Assembly: GCF_037975245.1 (NCBI RefSeq)
Contig: NC_092577.1
Coordinates: forward strand, 1,732,001-1,796,000
From: Apostichopus japonicus
Taxonomy: Eukaryota > Echinodermata > Holothuroidea > Aspidochirotida > Stichopodidae
Direction of reading: 5' to 3'
DNA: 64,000 nt
The translations under genes were made by a program, and so were the position numbers. Shown in pieces: positions 34,953 to 47,950 of the stretch (the first letter of the stretch is position 1; each line of letters starts with the position of its first letter). Under the pieces are notes generated by a model. That model searched no databases and was not told the DNA's origin. It was given only the letters and a program-made list of their open reading frames with translations.

Positions 34953-35217
34953 CTGAGAGTAGAAGCAAAAACGAGGTGTACAGTAATAATGACAACAAAA
35001 AACCAACTGATTTAGTGATTCCAGTTTTCTCAAATGAGAATATTTCATCTAGGACTACAGATCAGATTTATTCTCAACCTTATTATTTGTATGAGATCAG
35101 GAAGGTTCTTGCACTGACCATAAAATATTTTCTACAAGGTTATTACTTTGTTTTATTTTACAGGCCTACTTACTAACTTAGTATAGTAATACAATAGACT
35201 TTTCGCGGAACCGTTAC

Positions 35218-35281
35218 CAGTATTAACAGTGGTCTCGTGCACAGGTGACCCTGGTTCCACCTTCACGGAAATCTGAAACAT
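35218..35281 (-). CDS. ZNF-4 exon 1
   Basis: MFQISVKVEPGSPVHETTVN then T plus one base, with donor G|GTAAC. An in-frame TAA about 70 bases upstream supports this ATG. Upstream, GTTATTGAGGTTGCAAC (about 35,397) matches the flanks of ZNF-0, -2 and -3. Two ATACGGCTCTG copies lie about 190-230 bases upstream. Confidence 0.75.
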
Positions 35282-36631
35282 TTTGTTTCCCGTGGATCTG
35301 TACTCGGTTGATGACCTTCTGTTGTTGATCCGTTTTGTCTTCCGAATTTCTTTTTAATACTTGGTAACATTTGATAATCGTGCATCACTCAAACAAGTTA
35401 TTGAGGTTGCAACATAGCATGGCTAAGGAAGTCTGATTTGTAAATTGTAGGCTGATTGGTAAATCTTGATATACGGCTCTGTCTATATTTAGAAGTATAC
35501 GGCTCTGGGCCAGACTTAGTTTACTATATGTACGAATACAAGGTATCGTCTTGAAACGCCTGGATGCTTTCAACAAGTTAACTGCGACTGGCTCGCAATT
35601 ACACCAACGGCAACTGACAATGAATACAAAGTTCAGACAAACAATTTTTCGCGCTTCCAAAATCTTTCCCCATGCCTGGTGAGTGAAAGAAATCTCTGTT
35701 CTCTCTCCATATTGATCCAGAGTACAAAATGTAACCTCTGTCGCACTAGAGAGTCTCCATAACAGCTGCCTAGTCGTACAACTACCTTACAAAACACTTT
35801 ATAATGTAGATACGGACAGTGGTATCAACGTTCAAGTCGCAAAACAACAAAGATTGCACAATGTAGTAAGAAAAGTCACCCAACATGGGCACGAAAATTA
35901 AACATGCCCCAGTCTGCTTGCATCGAAACTGTGACCTTCGGAAAGGGAAAAGATACTACGCATGAACATATGCTTTGCACAATATGCCAGAGCTTAATCC
36001 ATACCAAGTTATATCGCTGCTCTTTATTGTTATTCACTGTCAATCCATTCCTAATATTGGAACTGTCCAGTATGAACGCGAAAGAGTCGTGGCTATACAA
36101 AAGTTATAGCTGTGATGTAATTACTTTCCATGCAACGATTTTGAGAACGATTATATTGCATCGAAACTAAATTTTATCTCAACAAAATCCTGTAAAGTTT
36201 ACGAAAATGTGAATATAAGTAGATGTACCCTTACAGTCTTGAGTAAACAGGAATATCTTACACTAGTAGCAAACTTGGGCAACATCTGATATGTAAATAA
36301 CATTTGAACACTGTTATTATCACCTTCACAAAAAACAATAGGACTTTTTGCCTGGCGATATAGCGTTCCTTGCCTAATATCATATCACCTATCATATGGA
36401 ATTAGTATTGAGGTCTGAGTCACAGTCCCGATGTAAGGGGGCTGAGAGCTGATCAGTCGTTTGGAATTTGGTTTAAAATATAAAATAAAATATATCTACA
36501 AAGCTAGTACGCCAAATATCCATCACTCTGTTGTTGAGCTATTGCAGACTCAAGCAATTGTCACAGACGCACACACCAACCCAAACCCCAACAAACACAT
36601 GTGTACACACGCCAGTCTGACTGCATAGTGT

Positions 36632-36967
36632 TCTAATGCCGGTAATCTATCTCACTTAGTTTCGAATGAGGTGTAACAGAAGTGTTAAAAACCACCATCG
36701 ATCCCAGAATATACGCAAACAACTGGCTACCTTCGGTAATTGGACACTAGTGTACTGTCAGTACATACAAATGCGGTCATACCCGCAGCACAGTGAATAA
36801 AACGATACAGCGATGGACATCTCAGGTCCAGCTAAAGATAACAAGGTATCACGTTTCATTACTGTCTGCATTTTGTAGCGACAAGCAGAAAACTTCACTT
36901 GCAAGCAACGGAAAGTTAACTTTTTCAGAGCGCGCGGCACACGGTTTGGGGCGAGCCTTCAATGCCT
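36632..36967. mobile_element. TTAA MITE, end-truncated copy
   Basis: Same family as 7908-8265. The right end GCGAGCCTTCAATGCCT is followed by TTAA at 36,968-36,971. The left inverted repeat is missing. Identical copy at 47,615-47,950. Confidence 0.55.
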
Positions 36968-38515
36968 TTAAGAATGGGATGTTGTCCTGCAAAGGGGCCA
37001 AAATACTTGCTTCATATCGCCTACCCATTGAATTACAAGATAACCAACCGTGAGTACTTAACTAGTACGAAGAAAATATATTGACTGTAAAATAGTGTGC
37101 AAAATAGTTGCAAATAATAAGTAAACCTCCATCTCCCCAAATCTCTTACCGGCCATACTCAGAAATACCCTCAAAACAGGCACTGAATATACGATTAACT
37201 ATTCCACAAGTTGTAGTTTCTGAGATTTTTGTAATTTTTTTGGTAAATTTATGCTGTTTTGGTGAAACTACACTGATTTTACTTTACATGAATGGTACTG
37301 CCTTGATACTGTACATCATGACCATAGTTAAAATCAACCTCACGCGTAACCAGAACAAAATCATTCAGACATGTTGTTTATATGATTCAAAGCAAATCGT
37401 ACTCAACCAACGAATTACAAGTTTGTTTTTTCTTTTCTTTTCTTTTTGCACATTGCATAGCAACAATGGGAATTTTGTGAGAATAAACCAACTGAAAGAA
37501 AGCAACTTTTCTACGTTGTTTCCATGCAGGGTACAGTATAACATACCTCAATCAATATTACGTACACAATGAACTCACCGTTAACCCTACTCATGATAAT
37601 GGAACAGTCTAAATATGATACACAGAAGAGGCGTGGCTGTGTAAAATGTTAGTTAAAATCTTATAACGTTCCTTTTGCAACTGTTTTAATCCTAAAAAAT
37701 GATCAAAATAAAGTGTTTACAATAAAAATTGATTTAATAAGTTGTCACAATGGAAGTGAACGAAGATTGAATGTACGAAGAACATAACTCTAAACAAATT
37801 TATACTAAAACTGTTGCTTGGGGAAGATTTTTACGTATAGGTCATTCTAAACAATTTTGGACTCTACCAAAAACAATAGGACTTTTTGTATGGCGATGTC
37901 ATTTCGATGATGACATCGCCCATAGAACTTTTCAATAAGCTAGAAATACAGTTGCTGTTCTTCATCTGGGGTAACTGTAACAATCACCCGGGCGTTGATC
38001 ACACAATCAGTTTCAAGTTAAAAGAGACGTTTGGACTTTCGTGTCCAGGTTCTTACCTGGGCGATTTTGCTCAAAAAATTACCGCCTCCACGATCAACAG
38101 TAATAACGAATAAAAGCCCTTTTACCCAGTATCTTTTACCCAATATCATACGTGTCTTTTACCCAATATCATACGTGGTGTATTTAATTTCTGGGGAAAT
38201 CAGCCTACACACATGACGATGATCGCGCAGTATCGATGCAAGGGGACCGGGGGTTGACAGCGGATCAGTCGATAAGTTGTTTGGTTTTCGTGCCCAGGTT
38301 CTTTCTTGGGTGACCTTTCTTAAAAAGTCTCGCCTATACAATCAAAATTTATAGTGATGAATGACAGATATTTAGTGAGCATTTATTTAGGATACCAAAC
38401 TGTGAGTACTCCGCGATGCGAAGGAAATGGAGACGGGGTACGTATTACCCCAATCCTTAACGCACCGGAAACAACATTGAAACGTAACGAAGGCGAGTAT
38501 CCGTACATGTACCAG

Positions 38516-38896
38516 CAGTGGCGGAGCGTCCATACAGTCAGGAGGCGGATGCCCCCCCCCCCACCCCCTGACGGACTCAAATGGACCGCTGGCGCCCTTT
38601 TCAGCTTTTTACCACTTTTTACTTATTCGCGATTATTTCCTTTTTTATTGCGCTCTCACCTATTGACATTTGTCACATTTTGTTGGCTATGACACCTATT
38701 TATTCTTCGTTCATCGGCAAATTAGCAAGGCCAGGAAGAGAGTCATTTCCGGCGAAGTAGGAAGTATCTTTACTCAAAAAAATTCTGTACCGGCGCTCCG
38801 CGCCAACCTGTGGTGGCGCTCCGCTTAGATAGTGTCGAAAGCGCCACTACAGACCATTCTCGCTCCCCTTGACCAATACCCCTAGCTCCGCCACTG
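38516..38896. mobile_element. hAT-type MITE
   Basis: 381 bp. Left end CAGTGGCGGAGC, right end GCTCCGCCACTG. Perfect 8-bp target duplication TGTACCAG (38,508-38,515; 38,897-38,904). It carries the GCGCCAACCTGTGGTGGCGC-like stretch shared with other elements in the window. Copy at 49,499-49,878. Confidence 0.75.
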
Positions 38897-40805
38897 TGTA
38901 CCAGCCAATCATTTTGTTTCATATATGGGGCATTACCAGGGCAACTCCCCGTCGTTACCATGGGCCAAATATATAATCACAAGTACCTTTTCTAAAATTA
39001 GTAGGCTACATTCCTGCACTAAATCGCCCTTAACTTTAAATGTATAGTAAATAATAGTAGTAGGCCTATACCGAATCCCTTCTCAGGAACCATATGGAAA
39101 GGTGGCGATCATTTGATCCGTGCATAGTCGACCTCGGGCCTTAAGTGTGTGTTTTATACCTTCCAAAACGACCGTATCGCGATCTTTTGAAAAAAATCAA
39201 TGTACCGATATCATTTACTGATATCGGCTAAAACAAATTACAGTAGTTTAAACATTTCTCTTTCATAATCTTTTAACGAATCATCATTAATCTGAACTTT
39301 ACTGTATGTCGTTTTCCGATTAAAAAAGTTTAAATTTTTAGTCCAGTCGGATTTATGTGCTTGCATATTCGTTTATTCTACAAGGACGCTAACTTCAAAC
39401 TACTCGAATTCTCAGACCGTTTGATCAAACTGCATGGCTAAACTTGCGCAACTAACTTCAAATTCTGTTCTTTCATATTATATAAGCCTATTTCTGATTG
39501 GTAAATGTTCACTGTATGTCTTTTTTCCATCGAATGAAAGTTTCCGTTAGAAATTTTTCTTCGAAAACCTCATTATAACGCCTCATTATTTATTCATGAG
39601 CTACGTCACGAATCAGGCTTGTGTATCAACAACATTCCCACTGATGCTTCGTCCGACAATCGTATTGTGATTTCTGAGGTGAATTTCGAGATTTGGGTGG
39701 TAATATGCAATGAAATAAGATGACGACATTGCAATAAACATACATTAACAAGTTGAGAATCCTATTTCATAGTTTCCTTTGAAATAGGATGAATATAGTG
39801 ATATAAATTGCCCACGTAAACGTTTGTAGCGAACGTTCAGGCCTACCGTGCTTTATGTATTAATGCATATGGTTTAGTACAGTTAGGTTAACACTCGTAT
39901 GTACGTAGGCTAAAGCTATCGCTAGGACTATCAATGGTTGTTTGTTTGGAAGATACCACTGTAAGTGGGTAACTCCATGTACCTCAGTTAATTAAGTAAA
40001 ATACATGAGTTTGCCTAATAAATGTTATTTTCTCAAGTTCGATTAAAAGGTTTGCAGACAAATAAATGTATAAACACAACGTCATGTCTCAGTGTTCGTT
40101 TACATTCACTGCTATAATTATTTTAGCATCAATTCATTTAGAAACAAATACAATCCCCATGCCGGTAATGGAACAGTCCGCCTGTCAATATGCATATTCA
40201 TACCGGTGACTCATAACATCGGCGGATTTTAGTCTGTGTGGCTTTGTAGAGCAAATGCTCTTTTATAGCCTAAACTTTTCCATATGTCGCGTTATATACT
40301 CATATATAGGGTCATCTGATATATATGATTGTGAGGATTTGAATTATTTGGTTTAGTTTTACACCTTTCAAGCTACTGTAGCTTCTTGATTGTAATTCGG
40401 AACTGATAACTTTCCCAATTCTGTTTAGTTCCTTTCCTTGTACTCTCTGTTGCACACAAAACTCACGGTAAGTAAGCATTCGTTTTAGAATACAATTATA
40501 TAATTATAAAAACAAAACAAATAAATAAAACCTACCAGAAGTAGAGACAGGTTGTCCTTTGGTCACTTTCAGATGTATATGTTGATACAGTTTATCCCCG
40601 GTCACGGAAGCAGGGCCCAGTCATCCGTATGTACAGAAGCTGCTAGTGATGTCATAAACCACAGGATGGGCGCTGCTATAAGTTACTTCGGATTTCGTGT
40701 CGCCTTCGTCTGGCCAACCGGCAGCGCCCTGTTGGCAAGGCATTATGTAAGCAGTTGTTTCAGATGTGTAGCAAAGAGCCCCTTTGATGTACTAGAGAGT
40801 TCGAT

Positions 40806-40841
40806 CATGGAGGTAAAACAGATTTTTGTTTTACCTCCATG
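40806..40841. repeat. Perfect 14-bp hairpin
   Basis: CATGGAGGTAAAAC and its exact inverse separated by 8 bases; repeated in the second copy at 51,788-51,823. No neighbouring feature explains it. Confidence 0.5.
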
Positions 40842-41168
40842 GTTCGATGTAAAATTGACCTAATCTCAACTTTCGAGCCGTTACGGTAACACCACCTTCT
40901 CGCTGATCACAGCGCCTGTGATTGAATATCTAGGGAGCTGCTACTCTAACTCTGTAACCTGATCCTGCACTGTCGTTCTTACGTAAAGCAGTGTTACGTA
41001 ATCAAAATACTCGCGCGCGCCATGTTAGTTCAAGAGGCAATATTTTGGCTATGGAAGGTTTGGTCATTTGATGTAATTCAATCCTAACTGTTATCACCAC
41101 ACAAATCAGAAATGTACACAAATATAGAAAGGCCAGGGAGATAGGCCTACACACATACATATATACAA

Positions 41169-41749
41169 GGGCGGCGATCTGTTACAAATATTGGGGGGGG
41201 GGGGGGGGGGGACATTTGCTTGGGTGCGGGCGCGTAGCAACTTTCATCCCCAAAATTGTCTATATGGTTACTGGTTGCTACAGCCCTATTTTCCTTTTTT
41301 TATCGGCAAACCAAACATCATTACGGATGCGGTCCGTCTAGCTAATTCATTTGGAAAACAAAGTAAAAAATACTTTCGGTGAAAGTCTGACGTTTTTTGG
41401 GGATATTTAGTAACAAATTGTGACACGGTCTTAGACAGGCGCGTTGCAAGGAATTTGACAAGGGCCCGACGAAGCTTCTAGGCAAACTATCTATAAGCAT
41501 AGCGCCACCAAGTGTTGGCCGAATTTTGCCCGAAAATGCCTCCAGATCGCTGGAAATGGCACTTCCGAGGCCTTATAAGTTGCATCTAAGCATTTTCTAT
41601 TGTGAAATTACTAGCGATATCATAAAAAAATACAAATTTGCTCAACAAAAACTATGCCACCATATATTGGGGGGATATTAGATACTATATCCCCCACCTA
41701 AAATATTGGGGGGAACATGCCCCCCGCCCCCCCCCCATGATCGCCGCCC
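41169..41749. mobile_element. Candidate MITE with GGGCGGCGATC ends
   Basis: GGGCGGCGATC at the left and GATCGCCGCCC at the right, each next to a G-run/C-run, about 580 bp apart. Inside is a GCGCCACC-type repeat segment (41,440-41,620) related to 4306-4520. The flanks are AT microsatellite at the right, so the target duplication cannot be read. Second copy 52,151-52,732. Confidence 0.5.
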
Positions 41750-42479
41750 ATGCATATATATATATATATAGATATATATATATTTCCTGTGCATGGAAGT
41801 ACTACCCGAGAGATTTCCAAGCATTTTGTGATGTGGACATAAATGGTGTTTACTGAGAACATTCAACCTTATTAACATGTGTTGCTAATGATACATAGAC
41901 TGACTACACATATCTCTTTTGGCGGTGGGCAGACTAGGGCAGGATATATATTGGGGTGGATGTGTAGGGGACAATGTGGGGGGGGGGGGTAAACTATATT
42001 ATACACGAATGACTATGTTTTAAGCAATAAAAGGTACAGGAAAAGGATGTTATCAGTTGAAATATATTCTAAGGAGCTAACATGAATGGTCTAAAGAACG
42101 TAACACCCAACATTTAAAAATGATGTCATTGAAGATCAAGGCAGGCCACAGTCATGAAATGTTATCTGATGAAAGGCCCTGAATAATCTCAGTTTCACCT
42201 CTTCAGCCTCCTCTTAGTGGAAGACACAGCTTCAAGTTGAACCTCATTAAGCTGTGATATTTTACAACCACAAATGTCAAGTTCATTCATTGCTCACAGC
42301 TAAGTAAAGGCATATGCAACCCAGATCATTACAAAGTATCATTACCTGAAATTCACATAAAAAAGCATGATGTTACACTAGGTGATGAATAAAGAGACTT
42401 CCAGTTACCTTCATCATTTCATTTCTGGCATTAATTTTGATTTTGAACAAACTTCTTGTTTCTGGATGAGATACTTTAA

Positions 42480-42840
42480 AGGGTGTGAAGACTCTCACAA
42501 AAAGAAATGTCTAATGCCAGTAATCTCACCTAGTTTCAAATGAGGTGTAACAGAAGTGTTAGACACCACCATCCATCCCAGAAAATACACACACAGCTTG
42601 CTACTGTCCGTAATTAGACACTAGTGTACAGTCAGTACATACAGCTGGGGTCAATACCGACAGCACAGTGTACAAACAATGCAGCGATGGACATCTCAGG
42701 TCCAGCTAAAGATAACAAGGTATCACATTTAATTACTGTCTGCATTTTGTAGCCACAAGAGAAAAACTTCACTTGCAAGCGAAGGAAAGTTAACTTTTTA
42801 AAGATGGCGGCACACTGTTTGGGGCGAGTCTTCAATGCCT
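42480..42840. mobile_element. TTAA MITE, full copy
   Basis: Flanked by TTAA (42,476-42,479; 42,841-42,844). Left GGGTGTGAAGACTC, right GCGAGTCTTCAATGCC. Copy at 53,463-53,823. Confidence 0.65.
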
Positions 42841-44979
42841 TTAAACTTGGGCATATCCTTGAAACATAGAACCACCAAATCACTCGAAAAGATAACTCAA
42901 AATATCACCCCTCCTTGATATATGTCAACATGAGGGTTGGGGGGGAGGGGGAATGGGCTCAACATCATATCCCTGGATGTCCTGGAAGAGATACGGTGAC
43001 CTTATTGTTACATGGACCAGTTGTGAATATCTTTGCAGAAGATTAAAAGCAAACCTTTCTACTGAAGAATAAACTGGGTTCACAAAGTAGATGAAAAATT
43101 TGAAATATAAAATTTACATCTTGTTTTATTTGGTCAGACTGAATTAACTCCACCTTTTCATGAATTTAATGATTTAATCGTAACTAGGATACATCTGCCA
43201 TTCCTGCTATAGATTCATTAAATGAATGTTACCATGGTAACTTTACTAAACAGGCCGGCGGTGAATGCATGCAATGATTATGTTTCCTCTGAAGGCCCAG
43301 GTCCACAACTGTGTTTGTTAATATTTATTATTTTTCCTTTCCTATGCATTTCTTGATTATTTCTTATTCCTTCCCCCACCCCCACCTTTCTTTCTTTAAA
43401 AAGAAGAATAAAAAGTGCAGCAAAAATGAGAATGAAACTTTAACATCCTTATAGAATATGGTAGGTAGTTTTTACACATAGGCTACCAACGTATATCTGT
43501 GCAAGGAATTTCAAATGTTTTTCAACTATTTACCTTAAATGTCCTTAAAATGCCTATGAAACACCACCAAAGTAGTATGTGACATTGAAGCTTAAAATTG
43601 ATTTAGAAAAATGGAGGGGGGGTGGGGAAGGGGTGGCAGTTTGTGAAATGTGAAAAGGAAGACAAAATGATATTAGTAAAATTGCAAATATTGTCCAATT
43701 GATTATTCATAGTAGTTGCCCATGTGCACTATGAGGATTAAATTGATCTCCATCAGATGTATTTAAATTATTCGAGTAATCAATAAATCATTAATGAAAT
43801 TCATCAGGTATTATTTGATGACATTATTAACCGTATCATGCAGATGAACTTGTGAGATTTCGTCTTGGTTTTGGATAGACGAGGTTTTCTAGCTTGCCGG
43901 GCGACCTCTCGTGACCCCGGTTGACATCAGAAGCCCTGGATCCTCACCTAGCCGGTAACAGGTAGTGGGAAAGCTTCTCGTAGACTAGAAACGTGATGCA
44001 ACATGCCGGGGTAACCCGGAGTAGGTTTGGTACCATTCCTTTGTAGAACCCCGGCAATCCCTCATACCTGGACATGAAAAATATAAATGCCAAAAAGAAC
44101 AAAATTCAGCAAAGAAATTGATTGTTATTGGCTCACTATCTTCAAAAAGTTTGTACGTATGACTGCATTTTACCACAATTTCCATTTCACTTTTGTTCCT
44201 TCTAAACTACAAATACTTTGCATAAGAATGGAGGCAGTTGTCGGCACTTAGACACATGGGGTCAAGGGTCAAGTATAGTCGACATAAAGTCATAGTTTTC
44301 ACGGTGCCAATGCTGATGGATATTAGCAGCCTCCATTTTAACAAACTTTGTCACTCTTTGCTCTTACTAAACCCTTCCCCTGGACAAAATAACATCTCAG
44401 CTCACCATCCCCAATTCCCCTCCACTCATTTACCCCCACCCCCCCCCCCCCCCGGGAACAAAAATGGTGGTTGTGCCCCTGAACAACACTAAAGAGATAC
44501 CATACCACAATTAGAGTATGTATACTTTGGTATGACAAAGTTGGAAAATAGTCCTAACTTGACAGATCTACTGAAGGTTTCCAATACATTTTGTTCAGCC
44601 AGTATTTTCATTCTTCTTTATGCTTGAAGATGTTGAAGAGGATGAAAATAAACTACTGATGGTCTAAAAATCTGGAGGATTGAAGGTGATTTGAGGCATT
44701 TTAGAAAATCCTGGGTGAAGCAAGAACATTCCGCAGCAGCGAGAGCTGGCTGATGGGTTGGGGAGCACTGTGCTAACCTTTGACCTCTTTCTAGCTCAGA
44801 ATCTAAATGGTGATGGTGGCAACAATTACATGTGCTGTAGTAGCCCAAGCCATCAGCTATCATATGGTGGGTAGTACATGTCAGTTGAAAACTTCTATCT
44901 ATCCTCTAGCGGGCGTTGTAAAGTGTCGAATTAAGTGTGTAAGCCAATGGGAGCTGTTGATTGGGATGCAAGACCTTAA

Positions 44980-45361
44980 ATGGTGTGAAGACTCGCGCAC
45001 AAAGAAAGGTCTCATGCCGGTAATCTGACCTAGTTTCGGATGAGGTGTAACAGAAGTTTTAGACACCATCATCGATCCCAGAAAATACACACACAGCTTG
45101 CTACCGTCCGTAATTAGACACTAGTGTACAGTCAATACATGCAGCTACGGTCAATACAGTGTACATAGCAGCGATGGACATCTCAGCAGGGAAATGTTAT
45201 GGAACTCCCTGATTTCAGGTCCAGATAAAAGATAACAAGGTATCACGTTTCATTATACTGTCTGCATTTGCAGCGACAAGAAGAAAACTTCACTTGCAAG
45301 CAACAGAAAGTTAACTTGTTTCAGAGGGCGACATGCGGTTTTGGGCGAGTCTTCAGTGCCT
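44980..45361. mobile_element. TTAA MITE, full copy
   Basis: Flanked by TTAA (44,976-44,979; 45,362-45,365). Ends GGTGTGAAGACTCGC and GCGAGTCTTCAGTGCC. It has an extra ~25 bp near 45,188 relative to its siblings. Copy at 55,963-56,344. Confidence 0.65.
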
Positions 45362-45468
45362 TTAATATCTGTCGGTAGAAGATTATATGTACAGGAAATT
45401 GTAGGTGACAGAAACTGGAAAATAATTTAAAATAATTTGTCAAGGTTCCTTCAACTTTCTCTCAATCA

Positions 45469-45935
45469 TCAAAATGATAACAATAACAGATTTTTATTAG
45501 CAAGCATTTTCTTACAGTAGCTACACTGATAAGATTTCTCTCCTTTATGTGTTCTTTCATGGCTCTTCAAACTACCAGCTTGGGTAAACTTTTTGTCACA
45601 GTAGTTACACTGATAGAACCTCTCTCGTGCATGTGTGTTTTCATGTTTTTCCACAGTTCCAGAGTGACTAAACAGCTCGTTGCCATCACTACTTTCACCA
45701 GGATTCTCTTCTCTATTAAGTGTACAAATCTCTGTATTTTCTGGTTTTACTATATTTTGTTTAGCATCATCAGGGAATTCTTCTCCATTATTAGCCTCAT
45801 CCTCCAGGCTGAATAAAACATGACATGAGTAGCTATCAACTGGTTCCCCAGACTCCCTTTCTTCCTTCTTAACATCCTGTTGCATTTCTGGGTAATGTGG
45901 GTGAGTAATGTGTCCAGACGACAGTCCCTGCAATA
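45469..45935 (-). pseudogene. ZNF-4' exon 2, truncated duplicate
   Basis: Second copy of the 5' part of ZNF-4 exon 2. It encodes the N-terminal region, one complete finger and the first half of finger 2 ([11 protein letters not shown]). It then crosses the duplication junction at 45,500/45,499 and reads NKNLLLLSF before a TGA. Spliced to exon 1 at 46,201-46,264 it would give 176 residues. It keeps all SUMO-like motifs but only one usable finger, so it could act only as a non-binding N-terminal fragment, if expressed. Confidence 0.8.
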
Positions 45936-46200
45936 CTGAGAGTAGAAGCAAAAACGAGGTGTACAGTAATAATGACAACAAAAAACCAACTGATTTAGTG
46001 ATTCCAGTTTTCTCAAATGAGAATATTTCATCTAGGACTACAGATCAGATTTATTCTCAACCTTATTATTTGTATGAGATCAGGAAGGTTCTTGCACTGA
46101 CCATAAAATATTTTCTACAAGGTTATTACTTTGTTTTATTTTACAGGCCTACTTACTAACTTAGTATAGTAATACAATAGACTTTTCGCGGAACCGTTAC

Positions 46201-46264
46201 CAGTATTAACAGTGGTCTCGTGCACAGGTGACCCTGGTTCCACCTTCACGGAAATCTGAAACAT
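46201..46264 (-). CDS. ZNF-4' exon 1 (duplicate)
   Basis: Identical to ZNF-4 exon 1, with the same donor and 5' flank; belongs to the truncated duplicate gene. Confidence 0.65.
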
Positions 46265-47614
46265 TTTGTTTCCCGTGGATCTGTACTCGGTTGATGACCT
46301 TCTGTTGTTGATCCGTTTTGTCTTCCGAATTTCTTTTTAATACTTGGTAACATTTGATAATCGTGCATCACTCAAACAAGTTATTGAGGTTGCAACATAG
46401 CATGGCTAAGGAAGTCTGATTTGTAAATTGTAGGCTGATTGGTAAATCTTGATATACGGCTCTGTCTATATTTAGAAGTATACGGCTCTGGGCCAGACTT
46501 AGTTTACTATATGTACGAATACAAGGTATCGTCTTGAAACGCCTGGATGCTTTCAACAAGTTAACTGCGACTGGCTCGCAATTACACCAACGGCAACTGA
46601 CAATGAATACAAAGTTCAGACAAACAATTTTTCGCGCTTCCAAAATCTTTCCCCATGCCTGGTGAGTGAAAGAAATCTCTGTTCTCTCTCCATATTGATC
46701 CAGAGTACAAAATGTAACCTCTGTCGCACTAGAGAGTCTCCATAACAGCTGCCTAGTCGTACAACTACCTTACAAAACACTTTATAATGTAGATACGGAC
46801 AGTGGTATCAACGTTCAAGTCGCAAAACAACAAAGATTGCACAATGTAGTAAGAAAAGTCACCCAACATGGGCACGAAAATTAAACATGCCCCAGTCTGC
46901 TTGCATCGAAACTGTGACCTTCGGAAAGGGAAAAGATACTACGCATGAACATATGCTTTGCACAATATGCCAGAGCTTAATCCATACCAAGTTATATCGC
47001 TGCTCTTTATTGTTATTCACTGTCAATCCATTCCTAATATTGGAACTGTCCAGTATGAACGCGAAAGAGTCGTGGCTATACAAAAGTTATAGCTGTGATG
47101 TAATTACTTTCCATGCAACGATTTTGAGAACGATTATATTGCATCGAAACTAAATTTTATCTCAACAAAATCCTGTAAAGTTTACGAAAATGTGAATATA
47201 AGTAGATGTACCCTTACAGTCTTGAGTAAACAGGAATATCTTACACTAGTAGCAAACTTGGGCAACATCTGATATGTAAATAACATTTGAACACTGTTAT
47301 TATCACCTTCACAAAAAACAATAGGACTTTTTGCCTGGCGATATAGCGTTCCTTGCCTAATATCATATCACCTATCATATGGAATTAGTATTGAGGTCTG
47401 AGTCACAGTCCCGATGTAAGGGGGCTGAGAGCTGATCAGTCGTTTGGAATTTGGTTTAAAATATAAAATAAAATATATCTACAAAGCTAGTACGCCAAAT
47501 ATCCATCACTCTGTTGTTGAGCTATTGCAGACTCAAGCAATTGTCACAGACGCACACACCAACCCAAACCCCAACAAACACATGTGTACACACGCCAGTC
47601 TGACTGCATAGTGT

Positions 47615-47950
47615 TCTAATGCCGGTAATCTATCTCACTTAGTTTCGAATGAGGTGTAACAGAAGTGTTAAAAACCACCATCGATCCCAGAATATACGCA
47701 AACAACTGGCTACCTTCGGTAATTGGACACTAGTGTACTGTCAGTACATACAAATGCGGTCATACCCGCAGCACAGTGAATAAAACGATACAGCGATGGA
47801 CATCTCAGGTCCAGCTAAAGATAACAAGGTATCACGTTTCATTACTGTCTGCATTTTGTAGCGACAAGCAGAAAACTTCACTTGCAAGCAACGGAAAGTT
47901 AACTTTTTCAGAGCGCGCGGCACACGGTTTGGGGCGAGCCTTCAATGCCT
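47615..47950. mobile_element. TTAA MITE, duplicate of truncated copy
   Basis: Copy of 36,632-36,967 within the tandem duplication; not an independent insertion. Confidence 0.55.

Larger units (their letters stand above)
35282..45468. other. Upstream DNA of ZNF-4, no gene recognised
   Basis: About 10 kb without a recognisable coding gene; ORFs up to 154 codons have no family features. It holds MITEs (listed separately), a pair of related blocks around 36,330-36,480 and 37,865-38,300 sharing AACAATAGGACTTTTTG, homopolymer C and G runs, and a perfect hairpin at 40,806-40,841. A more GC-rich block at about 43,860-44,085 (CCGGGCGACC, GCCGGGGTAACCCGG) stands out but matches nothing I know. Confidence 0.45.
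34517..45499. repeat. 10,983-bp tandem duplication, copy 1
   Basis: Direct repeat of 45,500-56,482. It contains the 5' part of ZNF-4 (exon 1, intron and exon 2 to mid finger 2), its upstream DNA, and several MITEs. I saw two substitutions between the copies (37,354 A versus 48,337 C; 37,582 T versus 48,565 G). There are also two one-base homopolymer differences: the C-run near 38,555 and the G-run near 41,192. The junction has one base of shared sequence (A). Confidence 0.95.

Noticed and set aside
34953-34998. Hydrophobic N-terminus (MLSLLLYTSFLLLLS) that looks like a signal peptide before ZNF-4, with similar leaders in ZNF-2 and -3
   Set aside because: It is the polypyrimidine end of the intron read through the splice acceptor; the conserved exon 1 supplies the real N-terminus.
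37108-37572. 154-codon ORF and its copy at 48,091-48,555
   Set aside because: No family features and no splice or promoter support. A substitution between the copies changes a residue (Asn to Lys/His region), but with two sites overall this says nothing about selection.
40552-40863. 103-codon ORF and its copy at 51,534
   Set aside because: Crosses a perfect hairpin, and no recognisable domain or splice context was seen.
43860-44085. GC-rich block considered as a structured RNA gene or SINE head
   Set aside because: No tRNA box A/B pair, snRNA or 5S pattern could be matched; left as unclassified.
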